The notes beneath the pieces are model-generated. The model ran no database searches. It saw only the letters and a list, made by a program, of their open reading frames with translations, and was not told the origin of the DNA. Shown piece by piece: positions 15,298 through 23,954 of a DNA stretch of 64,000 nucleotides (its first letter is position 1; the number at the start of each line of letters is the position of its first letter). Origin of the DNA: Fretibacterium fastidiosum (GTDB taxonomy: Bacteria > Synergistota > Synergistia > Synergistales > Aminobacteriaceae); assembly GCF_964642095.1 (NCBI RefSeq), contig NZ_OZ209244.1:310001-374000 (forward strand), given 5' to 3'. The translations under genes and the position numbers were made by a program.

Positions 15298-17103
15298 ATG
15301 TTTCTGTTGATGACAGCGGCGGTTTTCGGTGCGCTCGTGCTGGCGCTCCTTTGGGGGCGGCCCGCGCACGCCTGCATGACGGTGTTGGTGGGGCGCAGAG
15401 CCTCCGAGAACGGCGTGGTCCTGGTGGGGCACAACGAGGACAGCCGCGGACGCTACGTGATGCTGACCCACATGACGGCCCCCGTCGTCCGGACCGCTCC
15501 GGAGACCGTCCGTTTTGAGCCGTGCTGTGCGGAGCTGCCCCTGCCGGAGGCCAGCGCGGGCCTCCTGTGGTCCGAGGCGCGCCGGGGAGGAAAGGGCGGG
15601 GGCGAGTCCTACTGCGACCTGTTCATCAACCGGAACGGGGTCGTCGTTTGCAGCGACAACTGCTCGGAGTCCCGCGAGGACGCCCCGGACCTGACGGACG
15701 GCGGCATCGGCTACGGCCTGCGCCGCCTCGTGGCCGAGGGGGCCAGGAGCGCCGCTCACGCCGTGGAGATCGCCGCGGACCTCATTCAGCGCTACGGCTA
15801 TGCAGACAGCGGACGGTCCTACCACTTCGCGGACAGCGAGGAGTGCTGGGTGGTACAGGTGATGAAGGGCAGGCACTTCGCCGTCAAGCGGGTGCCGGAC
15901 GACGAGGTCTTCATCATCCCGAACCACTACACGATCCACGAGCCGGACCCGGACACGCCGGGCCTTCAGGCCCTCGTGGACTACGCGACGAAGCGCGGGT
16001 GGTACAGCCCCGCGGACGGCCCCTTCGACTTCGCCAGGGCCTGTCAGGCCCCGGCGTCGCGGGGGGCGATCTACAACATGCACCGGCACGTTCGGGGGCT
16101 GGAGGTCCTGTTGGAGCGCGACCTGAGCGGTCTTCTCGACCGGCCGGAGGACCTTCCCTTCTCCGTGAAGCCGGCGCGGCCGGTGGGGATCGACACGCTG
16201 AAGAAGATCCTGCGGACGCACTTCGAGGGCACGGCGTCCGACATCTCGAAGGGGGGCTCCCACCACTTCATGAGCACCCGCCCGATCTGCGCCGTCACGA
16301 CCCTTGAGAGCAACATCGTGGAGGTGCGCCACGATCCGGAGCGTATCCTCGCGCGGCGCGCTCTGGGCCGGCCCTGCCTCTCTCCCTACATGCCCTGGTA
16401 CCTTGGCATCGCCGAGGTGCCGGAGGGGTACGGCTATGCGGCGGGGGCGAAGAAGGCCCTGGCGACGCACTTCTCCGTGCCCGCAACCGACCTGGACTGG
16501 CGGGAGGACAGCGCCTGGTTCCGTACCACGGCGGTTCAGGCGGCTGCGGAGCTCCTGAGCGGGGCCGCGGAGGAGGCCGTGCGCTCCAGGGTCTGCCTGA
16601 TGGAGGACCACATGGAGGACGAGCTCCGCATGATGGACGCCCAGATCGAGATGCACATGCACTCGGACCCCAACGTCGCCAGGGCCATGATGGAAGGGCT
16701 GGTCCGCGCCTGGGGCGTGACGGTCCGGGAGGGGATGCGTGCGCTCTTCGGCGACCTGAAGGTCCTGGTGGGGACGCCCGACGGGGAGCTGGATGCGTCG
16801 CAGGCGGACGCCCGCTTCACCGTGCGCTGGGACGCGCAGGGACTGCCCCCTGCCGCCCTGGACCCGGCGCGATGCCTCGCCGGGCCGCACTACCTGCCGC
16901 AGGAGAAGTGGTCCGTCGGGTCCGCACTGGAGGTCGCGCCGGACGGCGCTTCCTTCAAACTGACCTTCGGCGGCGGCGCGTGGATGGAGGACGCGGACCC
17001 CTGCCTTACGGACCTCGCCGTCCTGTTGACGGAGGGGGACGGGACGCGCCGGGCAGCCTGCGTGCGGCTGAGGGTGCGTCGGGACGTTCCCCTGAAGGGG
17101 TGA
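15298..17103 (+). CDS. C69 family dipeptidase, secreted or membrane-anchored
   Basis: A 601-residue N-terminal-nucleophile hydrolase of peptidase family C69. A hydrophobic leader (FLLMTAAVFGALVLALLWG) is followed directly by the expected nucleophile Cys in RPAHACMTVLVGRRAS, then GVVLVGHNEDS, both hallmarks of the family. It should cleave dipeptides outside the cytoplasm after removal of the leader. The start at 15298 has GAGGAGGT 8 bases upstream; a longer start at 15208 adds 30 residues without a signal. It is longer than the usual family size of about 470-550. The P1 peptidase follows after 4 bases, so the two form an operon suited to peptide catabolism. Confidence 0.88.
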   Translation: MFLLMTAAVFGALVLALLWGRPAHACMTVLVGRRASENGVVLVGHNEDSRGRYVMLTHMTAPVVRTAPETVRFEPCCAELPLPEASAGLLWSEARRGGKGGGESYCDLFINRNGVVVCSDNCSESREDAPDLTDGGIGYGLRRLVAEGARSAAHAVEIAADLIQRYGYADSGRSYHFADSEECWVVQVMKGRHFAVKRVPDDEVFIIPNHYTIHEPDPDTPGLQALVDYATKRGWYSPADGPFDFARACQAPASRGAIYNMHRHVRGLEVLLERDLSGLLDRPEDLPFSVKPARPVGIDTLKKILRTHFEGTASDISKGGSHHFMSTRPICAVTTLESNIVEVRHDPERILARRALGRPCLSPYMPWYLGIAEVPEGYGYAAGAKKALATHFSVPATDLDWREDSAWFRTTAVQAAAELLSGAAEEAVRSRVCLMEDHMEDELRMMDAQIEMHMHSDPNVARAMMEGLVRAWGVTVREGMRALFGDLKVLVGTPDGELDASQADARFTVRWDAQGLPPAALDPARCLAGPHYLPQEKWSVGSALEVAPDGASFKLTFGGGAWMEDADPCLTDLAVLLTEGDGTRRAACVRLRVRRDVPLKG

Positions 17104-17107
17104 GGCC

Positions 17108-18190
17108 GTGGCCTCTCTCGTGGAGGAGCTGGGACTTGGCGTCGGCACGCTGCCCAGGGGGCCGGGGAACGCCCTGACGGACGTGCCGGGCGTGCGCGTC
17201 GGCCACGCCACGGTGGATGACGGCGGCGTCCAGACGGGCGTCACAGCCGTGATTCCGGCGCCCGGAAGCCTGTTTCGCCGGAAGGTCCCGGCGGGGTGCG
17301 CCGTGTTCAACGGCTTCGGCAAGAGCATGGGGCTCCTGCAGGTAGAGGAGAAGGGGACCATCGAGACGCCCGTCGTCCTGACGGGGGTCTCGAGCGCCGG
17401 GGCGCTGTACGAGGCGCTGTTCCGCCGCTTCATGGACGAGCACCCTGAGATCTGCACGACGGCGGGCAGCGTGAACCCCGTGGTGTGCGAGTGTAACGAC
17501 AGCTACCTGAACGACGCACGGGCCGCGCGCCTGGGCCGGCCCCACTTGGACGCGGCGCTGGCGTCGGCCGCGGAGGACTTTCAGCAGGGCGCGGTGGGCG
17601 CGGGGCGGGGCATGAGCTGCTTTGGGCTGAAGGGTGGCATCGGCAGCGCCTCGCGGCTGGCGACGACGGGGAAGGAGACGTACACCGTCGGCGTCCTGGT
17701 CAACGCGAACTTTGGCGTCATGACGAACCTCGTTCTGGCAGGGCGTCCTGTCGGGGCGGCACTTTCGGCCCTCGTGGAGGCGCGCCGGACCGAGGAGGAG
17801 CGGGAGTCCGGCTCCATCATCCTGGTGCTGGGCACGGACGCGCCCCTCACGGCGCGGCAGCTGACGCGGATGGCGCGCCGGTGCTTCGTGGGCGTAGGCC
17901 GGACGGGCTCCTTCGTGGGGGACGGCAGCGGCGACGTTGCCGTGGCCTTCTCGAACGCCTTCCGCATCCCCCACGAGGCACCGGAGGACCCCGTCCTCCG
18001 TGTCCCCTCCCTCCACGAAGGCGGCATCGACCCCCTGTTTCAGGCCGCTGCCGAGGCTGCGGAGGAGGCCATCCTGAGCGCGCTCCTGTGGGCGGAACCC
18101 GTTCGGGGGCGTGGGGAGCACGTCCGCCGTGCCCTGCGGGACTTCCTGCCGGAGCTTGACGCTGCCGGCCTGCTGCCCCCGACGCGCTGA
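17108..18190 (+). CDS. P1 family peptidase (DmpA-like aminopeptidase)
   Basis: A 360-residue protein of the DmpA/P1 family, self-cleaving N-terminal nucleophile aminopeptidases active on N-terminal residues, some on D-amino acids. The N-terminus has LTDVPGVRVGHATVDDGGVQTGVT and an internal SVNPVVCECNDSYLND block. The probable autocleavage site is the Gly-Ser of FGLKGGIGSASR, releasing a beta subunit that starts with the nucleophile Ser. Length is normal. It starts 4 bases after the C69 gene and ends 3 bases before the next gene, so it is co-transcribed. No signal peptide; cytoplasmic. Confidence 0.88.
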   Translation: MASLVEELGLGVGTLPRGPGNALTDVPGVRVGHATVDDGGVQTGVTAVIPAPGSLFRRKVPAGCAVFNGFGKSMGLLQVEEKGTIETPVVLTGVSSAGALYEALFRRFMDEHPEICTTAGSVNPVVCECNDSYLNDARAARLGRPHLDAALASAAEDFQQGAVGAGRGMSCFGLKGGIGSASRLATTGKETYTVGVLVNANFGVMTNLVLAGRPVGAALSALVEARRTEEERESGSIILVLGTDAPLTARQLTRMARRCFVGVGRTGSFVGDGSGDVAVAFSNAFRIPHEAPEDPVLRVPSLHEGGIDPLFQAAAEAAEEAILSALLWAEPVRGRGEHVRRALRDFLPELDAAGLLPPTR

Positions 18191-18193
18191 GCG

Positions 18194-18835
18194 ATGGCTG
18201 GACGACGTCGAAGCGCTTCGTTTTGGAGCGGCCCCCGGAGCCGCTTTCGAGGGGGCGCGAACCGCGTCATGGAGCGGATGCTGAAGCGCCTCGTCCTCGC
18301 CTTTCTGGCCCTTCTGGCCGGGTGGCTGGGACTTGAACACTGGCAGGGGCAGACGGGGGACGTCCTCTCCGCTCCGGTGGTGCGCGTCGTGGATGGGGAT
18401 ACGATCGTCGTGAGCGTGGAGGGCTCGAACCGGAAGGTGCGGCTCATCGGGGTGGACACCCCGGAGACCGTGAAGCCCAACACACCGGTGCAGTACTACG
18501 GAAAGGCGGCCAGCGACTTCACGAAGCGGGAGCTGACGGGGCGGCGCGTGTGGCTGGAGTACGACGCCGAGCCGACGGACCGCTACGGACGCCACCTGGC
18601 CTACGTGTGGCTGACGTCCCCGCCCGAAAGCGCAGACGAGGCGTCGGTGCGGCGGGACATGTTCAACGCTCAGCTCCTGACGGGAGGGTATGCGCGGGTG
18701 CTGTCCATCAAGCCGAACACCCGCTACAGGGAGCTCTTCGCCCGGCTGGAGCAGGAGGCCCGCCGGACGGGGATCGGGCTGTGGGGGCAGGAGGGCCGAT
18801 CGACGGGGCGGAGCGGGGCGCGATCGCGTCATTGA
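18194..18835 (+). CDS. Thermonuclease (SNase-like) family protein
   Basis: A staphylococcal-nuclease-fold protein. After a membrane-spanning leader (LVLAFLALLAGWLGLEHW) it has VVDGDTIVV, VRLIGVDTPETV (catalytic Arg and Glu) and DRYGRHLAYVWL (second catalytic Arg), so the active site looks intact. It should be a calcium-dependent nuclease exported or anchored outside the cytoplasm. Two starts are possible: 18194 (213 residues, coupled to the previous stop) or 18269 (188 residues, leader starting MERMLKRLVL, preceded by GAGGGGG at long spacing). I favour the shorter on signal-sequence grounds but give the full frame. It ends the operon; a terminator follows. Confidence 0.83.
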   Translation: MAGRRRSASFWSGPRSRFRGGANRVMERMLKRLVLAFLALLAGWLGLEHWQGQTGDVLSAPVVRVVDGDTIVVSVEGSNRKVRLIGVDTPETVKPNTPVQYYGKAASDFTKRELTGRRVWLEYDAEPTDRYGRHLAYVWLTSPPESADEASVRRDMFNAQLLTGGYARVLSIKPNTRYRELFARLEQEARRTGIGLWGQEGRSTGRSGARSRH

Positions 18836-18882
18836 CATTATCCCCCGTCTGGCTCATAATCAGACGCGAGGAAGCTTAATGC

Positions 18883-18914
18883 GGGAAGGCCCGACGCGGC
18901 CTTCCCCTTTTTTG
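18883..18914 (+). terminator. Intrinsic terminator after the peptidase-nuclease operon
   Basis: GGGAAGGCC pairs with GGCCTTCCC across a 6-base loop, followed by a run of T. Confidence 0.85.
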
Positions 18915-18933
18915 CCTATTTGCCTATGGGGGT

Positions 18934-20838
18934 ATGCAGGTTTCAATGAACGAAGTGCAGGGAATGAACGAAGTGAGTGCAACGAGTGAAGTGACTGAAG
19001 TGACTGAAGTGACTGAAGTGAGGAGCGGGAACGCAGCCGGGGAGAGGGGGACGCCCTTCAGCGCGCCCTCGAACCTGGACCTGAGCGAAATATCGAGGGA
19101 CGAGTACCGCGAGCTTGAGAGCTACGGACGGGAGCCCGTCGACGAGGGGTTTGACGTCTACGGCCTTCGGGACGAGCTCCTGCGCGCGCTGGAGGAGAAG
19201 GGTTTCGAGCGCCCAACGCCCGTGCAGCGGCGCGTGCTGGGCGCGGAGTGGCAGGGACGGGATCTGATCGTCCGGGCGCGGACGGGCAGCGGCAAGACGC
19301 TGGCCTTTCTCCTGCCCCTGCTCCAGGAGGTTTCGGCGGGGGAGAGGCAGCCCCGCATTCTCGTGCTGTCCCCCACCCGCGAGCTGGCGCAGCAGACGGC
19401 CAGGGAGGCGGATTGGCTGACGCGCCACCTGAGGTTGGGCGTCGTGGCGCTGGTGGGCGGCATGGAGATGGGTCCCCAACTGCGCGCCCTGCGCGGGGGC
19501 GCGGCCGTCGTCGTGGGGACTCCCGGTCGGGTGCGGGACCACATCGAGCGCGGAACCCTGCAGACGGAGGACATCCGGCACGTGGTCCTGGACGAGGGGG
19601 ACCTGATGCTGGACATGGGCTTCCGCGACGAGCTGGAGGCCATCCTGGGGGCCCTGCCGGAGGAGCGCAGAACCTGGCTCTTCTCCGCCACGATGCCGGA
19701 CGAGATGCGGGAGCTGGCGGACCGCTACCTGGAGGACCCCCTGATCCTCTCCCTCGTGGAGGAGGGGGCGCAGCACGCGGACATTCTGCACCGGGTCTAC
19801 ATGATCCCCTCCCGCCGCCGCTTCGAGGGGCTGGTGAACATCCTGCTGTGGGAGCACCCGAAGCGGTGCCTCGTGTTCTGCCACACGAAGATGGAGTCCA
19901 TCGAGATCGCCCAGAAGCTGCAGGACGAGGGCTTCACCGCGGCGGCCCTTCAGGGCGACATGACGCAGAACGAGCGCATGGCGGTGCTTGCCTCCTTCAA
20001 GTCCGGCTCCATCCCCTGCCTCGTGGCGACCAACGTCGCTGCGCGGGGGCTGGACGTGGAGGGCGTGACGCACGTCATCCAACTCGGACTGCCGGACGAC
20101 CAGGAGACCTTCGTCCACCGCAGCGGCCGCACGGGAAGGGCGGGCAACGAGGGGACGAACCTGATCCTGCTCTCGCCGCCCGAGGCGGGGCGCTTCCGCG
20201 ACATGCTGCGGTCCACCCGGATGAAGGTGGAGTGGGAGGACATCCCGGACCTGGACCGCATCCACGCGACGCAGCGCGAGGTGATGGAGCGCGAGCTGCT
20301 CTCCGCGCCCCTCGACGGGGACTACGAGGAGTGCCTGAGCTGGGCGGAGGACCTCCTGTCCCGCGCGGAGCCGAGGGTGCTGACCGCGAAGCTCCTGGCC
20401 TTCCTCTCCTCCCGCACGGCCAAGGGGTACAGCCTCAGCGCGGAGCTGGATCGGGAGCGGGAGCGCCGTCGGGGAGGGCGCTCCTCGATTCGGTCGCGGG
20501 AGGGCGCTGCGGCGGGCCGCAGGCAGCGCGGCGTCATGACGCGGATGCGCAGCAGCCGCGGGCCGGTGACGGACGTGGGCCGCATCTTGAACGCGCTCTG
20601 CACGGCGCTGAAGGTGGAGCGCTGCGAGGTGGGCGCCATCCGCCTGAAGGACGATCACATCCTGGTGGAGCTCCAGCCGCTGGCCATGTCCCGTCTGGAG
20701 CAGGGCCGGGCGGGGCTGGCGCGCTGGGGGCTCTTCCCGGAGGACGAGGCCCCTCGCCGCGGGCGGCGCAGCCCCCGCGGCGAGGTCCGGAGCCGGCGCG
20801 TGGGATCGAGACTTCGCAGGAGCCGGGAGGGGTATTAG
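18934..20838 (+). CDS. DEAD-box RNA helicase with altered motif II (DEGD)
   Basis: A 634-residue ATP-dependent RNA helicase. Motifs in order: Q-motif FERPTPVQRR, Walker A ARTGSGKT, PTRELAQQ, TPGR, motif II read as VLDEGDLMLDMGF (DEGD in place of DEAD), SAT, VATNVAARGLD and HRSGRTGRAG. A basic linker follows, then a DbpA-like RNA-binding domain (DVGRILNALCTALKVERCEVGAI), which in relatives targets 23S rRNA during ribosome assembly. The N-terminal 40 residues are low-complexity (SEVTEVTEV) from a tandem 9-base repeat at about 18985-19020. Start choice among 18934, 18946 and 18964 is uncertain. Confidence 0.9.
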   Translation: MQVSMNEVQGMNEVSATSEVTEVTEVTEVRSGNAAGERGTPFSAPSNLDLSEISRDEYRELESYGREPVDEGFDVYGLRDELLRALEEKGFERPTPVQRRVLGAEWQGRDLIVRARTGSGKTLAFLLPLLQEVSAGERQPRILVLSPTRELAQQTAREADWLTRHLRLGVVALVGGMEMGPQLRALRGGAAVVVGTPGRVRDHIERGTLQTEDIRHVVLDEGDLMLDMGFRDELEAILGALPEERRTWLFSATMPDEMRELADRYLEDPLILSLVEEGAQHADILHRVYMIPSRRRFEGLVNILLWEHPKRCLVFCHTKMESIEIAQKLQDEGFTAAALQGDMTQNERMAVLASFKSGSIPCLVATNVAARGLDVEGVTHVIQLGLPDDQETFVHRSGRTGRAGNEGTNLILLSPPEAGRFRDMLRSTRMKVEWEDIPDLDRIHATQREVMERELLSAPLDGDYEECLSWAEDLLSRAEPRVLTAKLLAFLSSRTAKGYSLSAELDRERERRRGGRSSIRSREGAAAGRRQRGVMTRMRSSRGPVTDVGRILNALCTALKVERCEVGAIRLKDDHILVELQPLAMSRLEQGRAGLARWGLFPEDEAPRRGRRSPRGEVRSRRVGSRLRRSREGY

Positions 20839-20854
20839 GAAGGTCAGGGGCAAA

Positions 20855-20910
20855 ACGGGCGAGGACCCTCGCCCGTCCCTTTGGCGAGGCGGCGCTGCAG
20901 CGCCGCCTCG
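20855..20910. terminator. Two hairpins between convergent helicase and pckA genes
   Basis: ACGGGCGAG/CTCGCCCGT at 20855-20876 is flanked by T-rich sequence on the minus side. A perfect 26-base palindrome (CGAGGCGGCGCTG and its complement) lies at 20885-20910. Together they can stop transcription from both sides. Confidence 0.6.
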
Positions 20911-20963
20911 TGCTTCTGGAGATTGATGACGACGGCGGAGGGGGGGCGGTGCGCCGGTCCACC

Positions 20964-22616
20964 CTACCTCATCGCGGCGATGACCGCCTCGAGGGCCTCC
21001 CTGGCGTCCGGGGGCAGCCTGTCCACGCCGCCGCGCTCCGTCTCGCGGGCGATCACGAAGTTCAGCCGATCCTGGAAGCGGGCCTTGAGCTGCTCTCGGT
21101 AGGCGGCATCGTTCAGATCGACCTTGAAGTCCGGCATGTCCAGCGTCTTGAGCCCCGGCAGGTCGCCGAAGGGAACCCAGCGGGCCCTGCCCTCCACGAT
21201 GGCCTCGATGATACCCAGCGTGTGCTCCTTCTTCACCTTGGCGCCCATGAAGTCGGCGGTGTTCAGGATGTAGCAATCCACGCCGTCGGCCAGGAGCGTC
21301 TTGAAACGCTCGTAGTCCATGGAGAGCGGGTAGGTGCGGAAGGGGTTGGCGTAGGGCTCGCACACCAGGGCGTTGGGGTCCACGCCGGGGGCCAGGCGCT
21401 CCGCGCTGGTGCGCTTGGTGGCCAGGGTGGCGCCCAGCACCGCGCCGAGGGACGGGCCCTCCAGCTTCAGGACGGGCGGGATCGTCGGGTCGCGCATGAG
21501 CCAGAAGATGGCGTTCAGCGGCTCGTCGATGCGGTCCACGCGGTTGGGGGACCAGAGGCGGGACTTGATGGAACGGCCGTTGCCGTTGCGCATGTCCTCC
21601 GTCACGGCGACCTTCCGGCCGTCCCCGGTGACGGTGGCGCCGCAGTTCTGGATCGTCAGGAGGTACTTGTTGTCCTCGCAGCCGATGGGGTAGTCCGCCA
21701 GCTTGTCGAAGTAGGTGGGCTCCATGGCGATGGCGTACTTGTCCTTGATGTTGACGATGAAGGCGTCGTCGTGCAGGACCATGATGTCGTACCTGCCGTC
21801 GTGTTTGGCGTGGGTGATGGTGGACTTGCCGGAGCCCGACAGGCCGAAGGCCGCCATGACGAACTTCCTTCCGTCCTTCATCGTGTAGCGCTTCAGGCCG
21901 CCGTGGCAGGCCGCGTAGCCGTTGCGGGCGGCGATGCCCCAGGCCAGGGTCAGGGTCCCCTTCTTCAGCTCGCCGAAGTAGCGCAGGCCCAGCACCGCGG
22001 CGCAGTTCTCCTCCGGGGAGAAGAACGCGAGGCCCAGCGGGAAGTCGGGGTGCGACCAGTCGGGGTCGGCGAAGAAGAAGATGTCGCCGTCGGTGTCCGA
22101 TATCCTTCGGGAGGCCGCGTAGCGCGGCCTGTACCTCTCGTTGTCGTACTGAAAGTTGATCATCCAGTTGTAGAGGTTGTTCTCGTAGCCCTCCGGCAGG
22201 AGCAGGTGGGCCTTCACCATGAAGTCCTCGTCCAGCCCCACGTAGGCGTCCGCCTGGTACATCCTGCGATGGCGCGTGTTGAAGATGGCCTCGCGCACCA
22301 CGGTGCAGAGGGCGTTGGCGTCCACGCCGGGCCAGCCCACGATGCGGCGCGCCGCCGCCGTGCGGCCGAAGATCGCGCCGTCGTTGAACAGCAGGACGTT
22401 CGCGTCCTGGGGCAGCTCCTGCTCCGTGGGGTGGTAGACGGGCATCCCCGTCAGCTCGACCGTGCCCGGACTGTTCTTCGCCAGGTTGTAGGCCTCCTTC
22501 AGGTCCAGCACCCGGTGGACGTTGTTGCCGTAGAACACGGCCTCCACCGTCGGGCGGACCTGAGTCTTGTTCACCTTTTTGAAGTTTTCCTCATCATAAG
22601 CGCCGATCGTTGCCAT
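20964..22616 (-). CDS. pckA: Phosphoenolpyruvate carboxykinase (ATP)
   Basis: A 550-residue ATP-dependent PEP carboxykinase interconverting oxaloacetate + ATP with PEP + CO2 + ADP; it is the entry to gluconeogenesis or, in fermenters, can run towards oxaloacetate. Seen: FFSPEENCAAVLGLRYFGEL, the kinase-1a loop FGLSGSGKSTITHAKH with the catalytic Lys/Ser, the acidic VLHDDAFIV strand and SRLWSPNRVDRID. It is a divergent branch compared with enterobacterial PckA. The start has GGAG 12 bases upstream. It is monocistronic and convergent with the helicase. With glpX and the glycogen genes it completes a route from amino acids to storage glucan. Confidence 0.9.
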   Translation of the reverse strand: MATIGAYDEENFKKVNKTQVRPTVEAVFYGNNVHRVLDLKEAYNLAKNSPGTVELTGMPVYHPTEQELPQDANVLLFNDGAIFGRTAAARRIVGWPGVDANALCTVVREAIFNTRHRRMYQADAYVGLDEDFMVKAHLLLPEGYENNLYNWMINFQYDNERYRPRYAASRRISDTDGDIFFFADPDWSHPDFPLGLAFFSPEENCAAVLGLRYFGELKKGTLTLAWGIAARNGYAACHGGLKRYTMKDGRKFVMAAFGLSGSGKSTITHAKHDGRYDIMVLHDDAFIVNIKDKYAIAMEPTYFDKLADYPIGCEDNKYLLTIQNCGATVTGDGRKVAVTEDMRNGNGRSIKSRLWSPNRVDRIDEPLNAIFWLMRDPTIPPVLKLEGPSLGAVLGATLATKRTSAERLAPGVDPNALVCEPYANPFRTYPLSMDYERFKTLLADGVDCYILNTADFMGAKVKKEHTLGIIEAIVEGRARWVPFGDLPGLKTLDMPDFKVDLNDAAYREQLKARFQDRLNFVIARETERGGVDRLPPDAREALEAVIAAMR

Positions 22617-22808
22617 CGTTAACCCCCACTCCTTTTTCGCGTCCTGGCCGCCCCGCCCTCGCGCGGCGGCCCTTTTTTGAAGCCCGAAAGCTCTCCTGCC
22701 ATTATAGCCCGATTGCCCCGCACATTCCAGCGCCGGCCAGGGCCGGGGCGCGGGGAGCGGTTGAACGGCAAAACGAAAACGCCCCTTGTGCTTCCCCCGG
22801 TCTTTGTG

Positions 22809-22814
22809 TATAAT
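22809..22814 (+). promoter_or_regulatory. -10 box for tRNA-Val
   Basis: TATAAT lies 13 bases upstream of the tRNA 5' end; a TTGTGC at 15-base spacing is a possible -35. Confidence 0.5.
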
Positions 22815-22827
22815 AATTCCCCGTTGA

Positions 22828-22903
22828 GGGCGATTAGCTCAGCGGTAGTAGCGCTTCCTTCACACGGAAGAGGTCACTGGTTCGAACCCAGTATCGCCCA
22901 CCA
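22828..22903 (+). tRNA. tRNA-Val (CAC), CCA encoded
   Basis: Acceptor GGGCGAT pairs with ATCGCCC, the anticodon stem CTTCC/GGAAG encloses TTCACAC (anticodon CAC) and the T-arm has GGTTCGAACCC. The 3' ACCA is encoded. It reads GTG valine codons, which are common here. A terminator follows 11 bases later. Confidence 0.95.
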
Positions 22904-22913
22904 TTGATAGCAA

Positions 22914-22947
22914 GGGTTCAGGGGAGTTTCTCCTGAACCTTTTTTGT
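22914..22947 (+). terminator. Intrinsic terminator of tRNA-Val
   Basis: GGTTCAGG pairs with CCTGAACC, then TTTTTT. Confidence 0.85.
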
Positions 22948-22969
22948 TCTCCTTAGAAGCGCCCTTGAA

Positions 22970-23001
22970 GCAAAAAACAGCGGGGCCCCGAAGGGCCCCG
23001 T
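22970..23001 (-). terminator. Intrinsic terminator of the small minus-strand gene
   Basis: On the minus strand CGGGGCCC-TT-CGGGGCCCCG is followed by CTGTTTTTTG, directly after the stop at 23003. Its presence supports a real gene on this strand. Confidence 0.75.
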
Positions 23002-23002
23002 T

Positions 23003-23345
23003 CTACATCAGCGTCGCGATCCCTGCCTTGAAAACCTTCGGCAGGATATCCCAACCCGGCACACCGGTCAGGACGGCCAAGGCTCCCAGCAGGACCAGAA
23101 ACCCCAGCGCAATCTGTCGCAGCCGGTGCGAGGCGTCGTTCACCGGCGGCGCGAACCCTTCGCCCTGCACGGCGTCCTCGCCGCGCCGGAACGTCCGCTT
23201 CATGGCGTCGGATGGGGAGATGTTGGCACGCCGCGCCAGCATCCCGGCGGCAGAAGAGGCAGTCGGGCTCCGTCGCCGCAGGATTACCGGACCTCACGGT
23301 CTGCGCAACGACGTTGATCTCCGTAACGTAGCGATGGCCGCGCAT
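23003..23345 (-). pseudogene. Small membrane protein, probably frameshifted
   Basis: Two frames together look like one gene of about 115 codons. The upstream part starts at 23345 with AAAGGA 8 bases before the ATG (MRGHRYVTEINVVAQTVRS, then PDCLFCRR). The downstream part (79 codons from 23242) encodes a C-terminal membrane helix, ALGFLVLLGALAVLTGV, and a stop placed right before a terminator. The downstream ATG has no ribosome site of its own. Family not recognised. The join is inferred; the second half alone could also be the real gene. Confidence 0.4.
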
Positions 23346-23487
23346 GGGCACGATCCTTTCCACCTGGGTCGTGTACTTTTTCCTGAGCCTGATGATCTGC
23401 CTCCGACAGAGGCTCATAAGCAGACGGCCAGCTCTGATAAAGCCCCTAAGCGATTCTCACAGCTCGTTCCTCGCTGGCTCTCTGCTT

Positions 23488-23560
23488 ATCTGCGGCTGTA
23501 AGCCGCAGATGCTGCGCCGGTCGCTTATGTCGAGACGCGGCATCGTTGCCGCGTCTCGAC
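23488..23560. repeat. Two perfect hairpins in a mosaic-repeat-like stretch
   Basis: ATCTGCGGCT-GTA-AGCCGCAGAT (23488-23510) and GTCGAGACGCGGC-ATCGTT-GCCGCGTCTCGAC (23529-23560). The surrounding 23390-23590 has CAGACGGCCAG and GCTTAT joins like those in the mosaic repeats but different stem sequences. No gene is visible there. Confidence 0.6.
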
Positions 23561-23587
23561 GCAGGTGGTTTATCGCTTCGGTTGTAG

Positions 23588-23735
23588 ACCATGACCTCGA
23601 TGCGCTCGACCTCTTTTTGTGTCCATGCCACTCACTCCCGCTTCATACCCAGGTATCACCGAAAGACCTGCCTGCCGCGGCGTGGGATGACATTTTCTCT
23701 GACGACCTATAGGGTGACATGATCACTGATCAACG
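23588..23735 (-). mobile_element. Insertion-sequence remnant, 5' end of a transposase gene
   Basis: On the minus strand, an IS-end-like sequence (ATCAGTGATCATGTCACCCT) leads to the start of a protein MAWTQKEVERIEVMV, which resembles the N-terminus of ISNCY-type transposases. The reading frame then runs into unrelated repeat sequence. A second copy truncated at the same codon lies at 34338-34490. Confidence 0.55.
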
Positions 23736-23755
23736 ACACCTCACCCCAAACCATA

Positions 23756-23784
23756 TTGACAAAACGACGTCGTGGTGATAAATT
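23756..23784 (+). promoter_or_regulatory. Candidate promoter for the flavin-reductase-fold pair
   Basis: TTGACA and TAAATT with 17-base spacing, about 170 bases before the first gene. Confidence 0.4.
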
Positions 23785-23954
23785 TTTCATGTAGTTAGAT
23801 ATAACTAATTTTATTCAGGCAGACGTTTAGTTTGCGGGGCAGAACGGCCCTGGGAAGGGTTTGTCTTTTGCTGAAGGAGGCACGTTCGCGAGGAACGGTC
23901 GTTCTCCGGCAGTTCGTGGATTCATGGAGCGTTTTTGGTTAAGGAGGAACGTTT

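Noticed and set aside
22953..23417. Frame of 154 codons on the minus strand
   Set aside because: Only the first 40 or so residues look protein-like; the rest is Arg/Ala/Gly-rich shadow of the 79-residue frame. I kept a composite instead.
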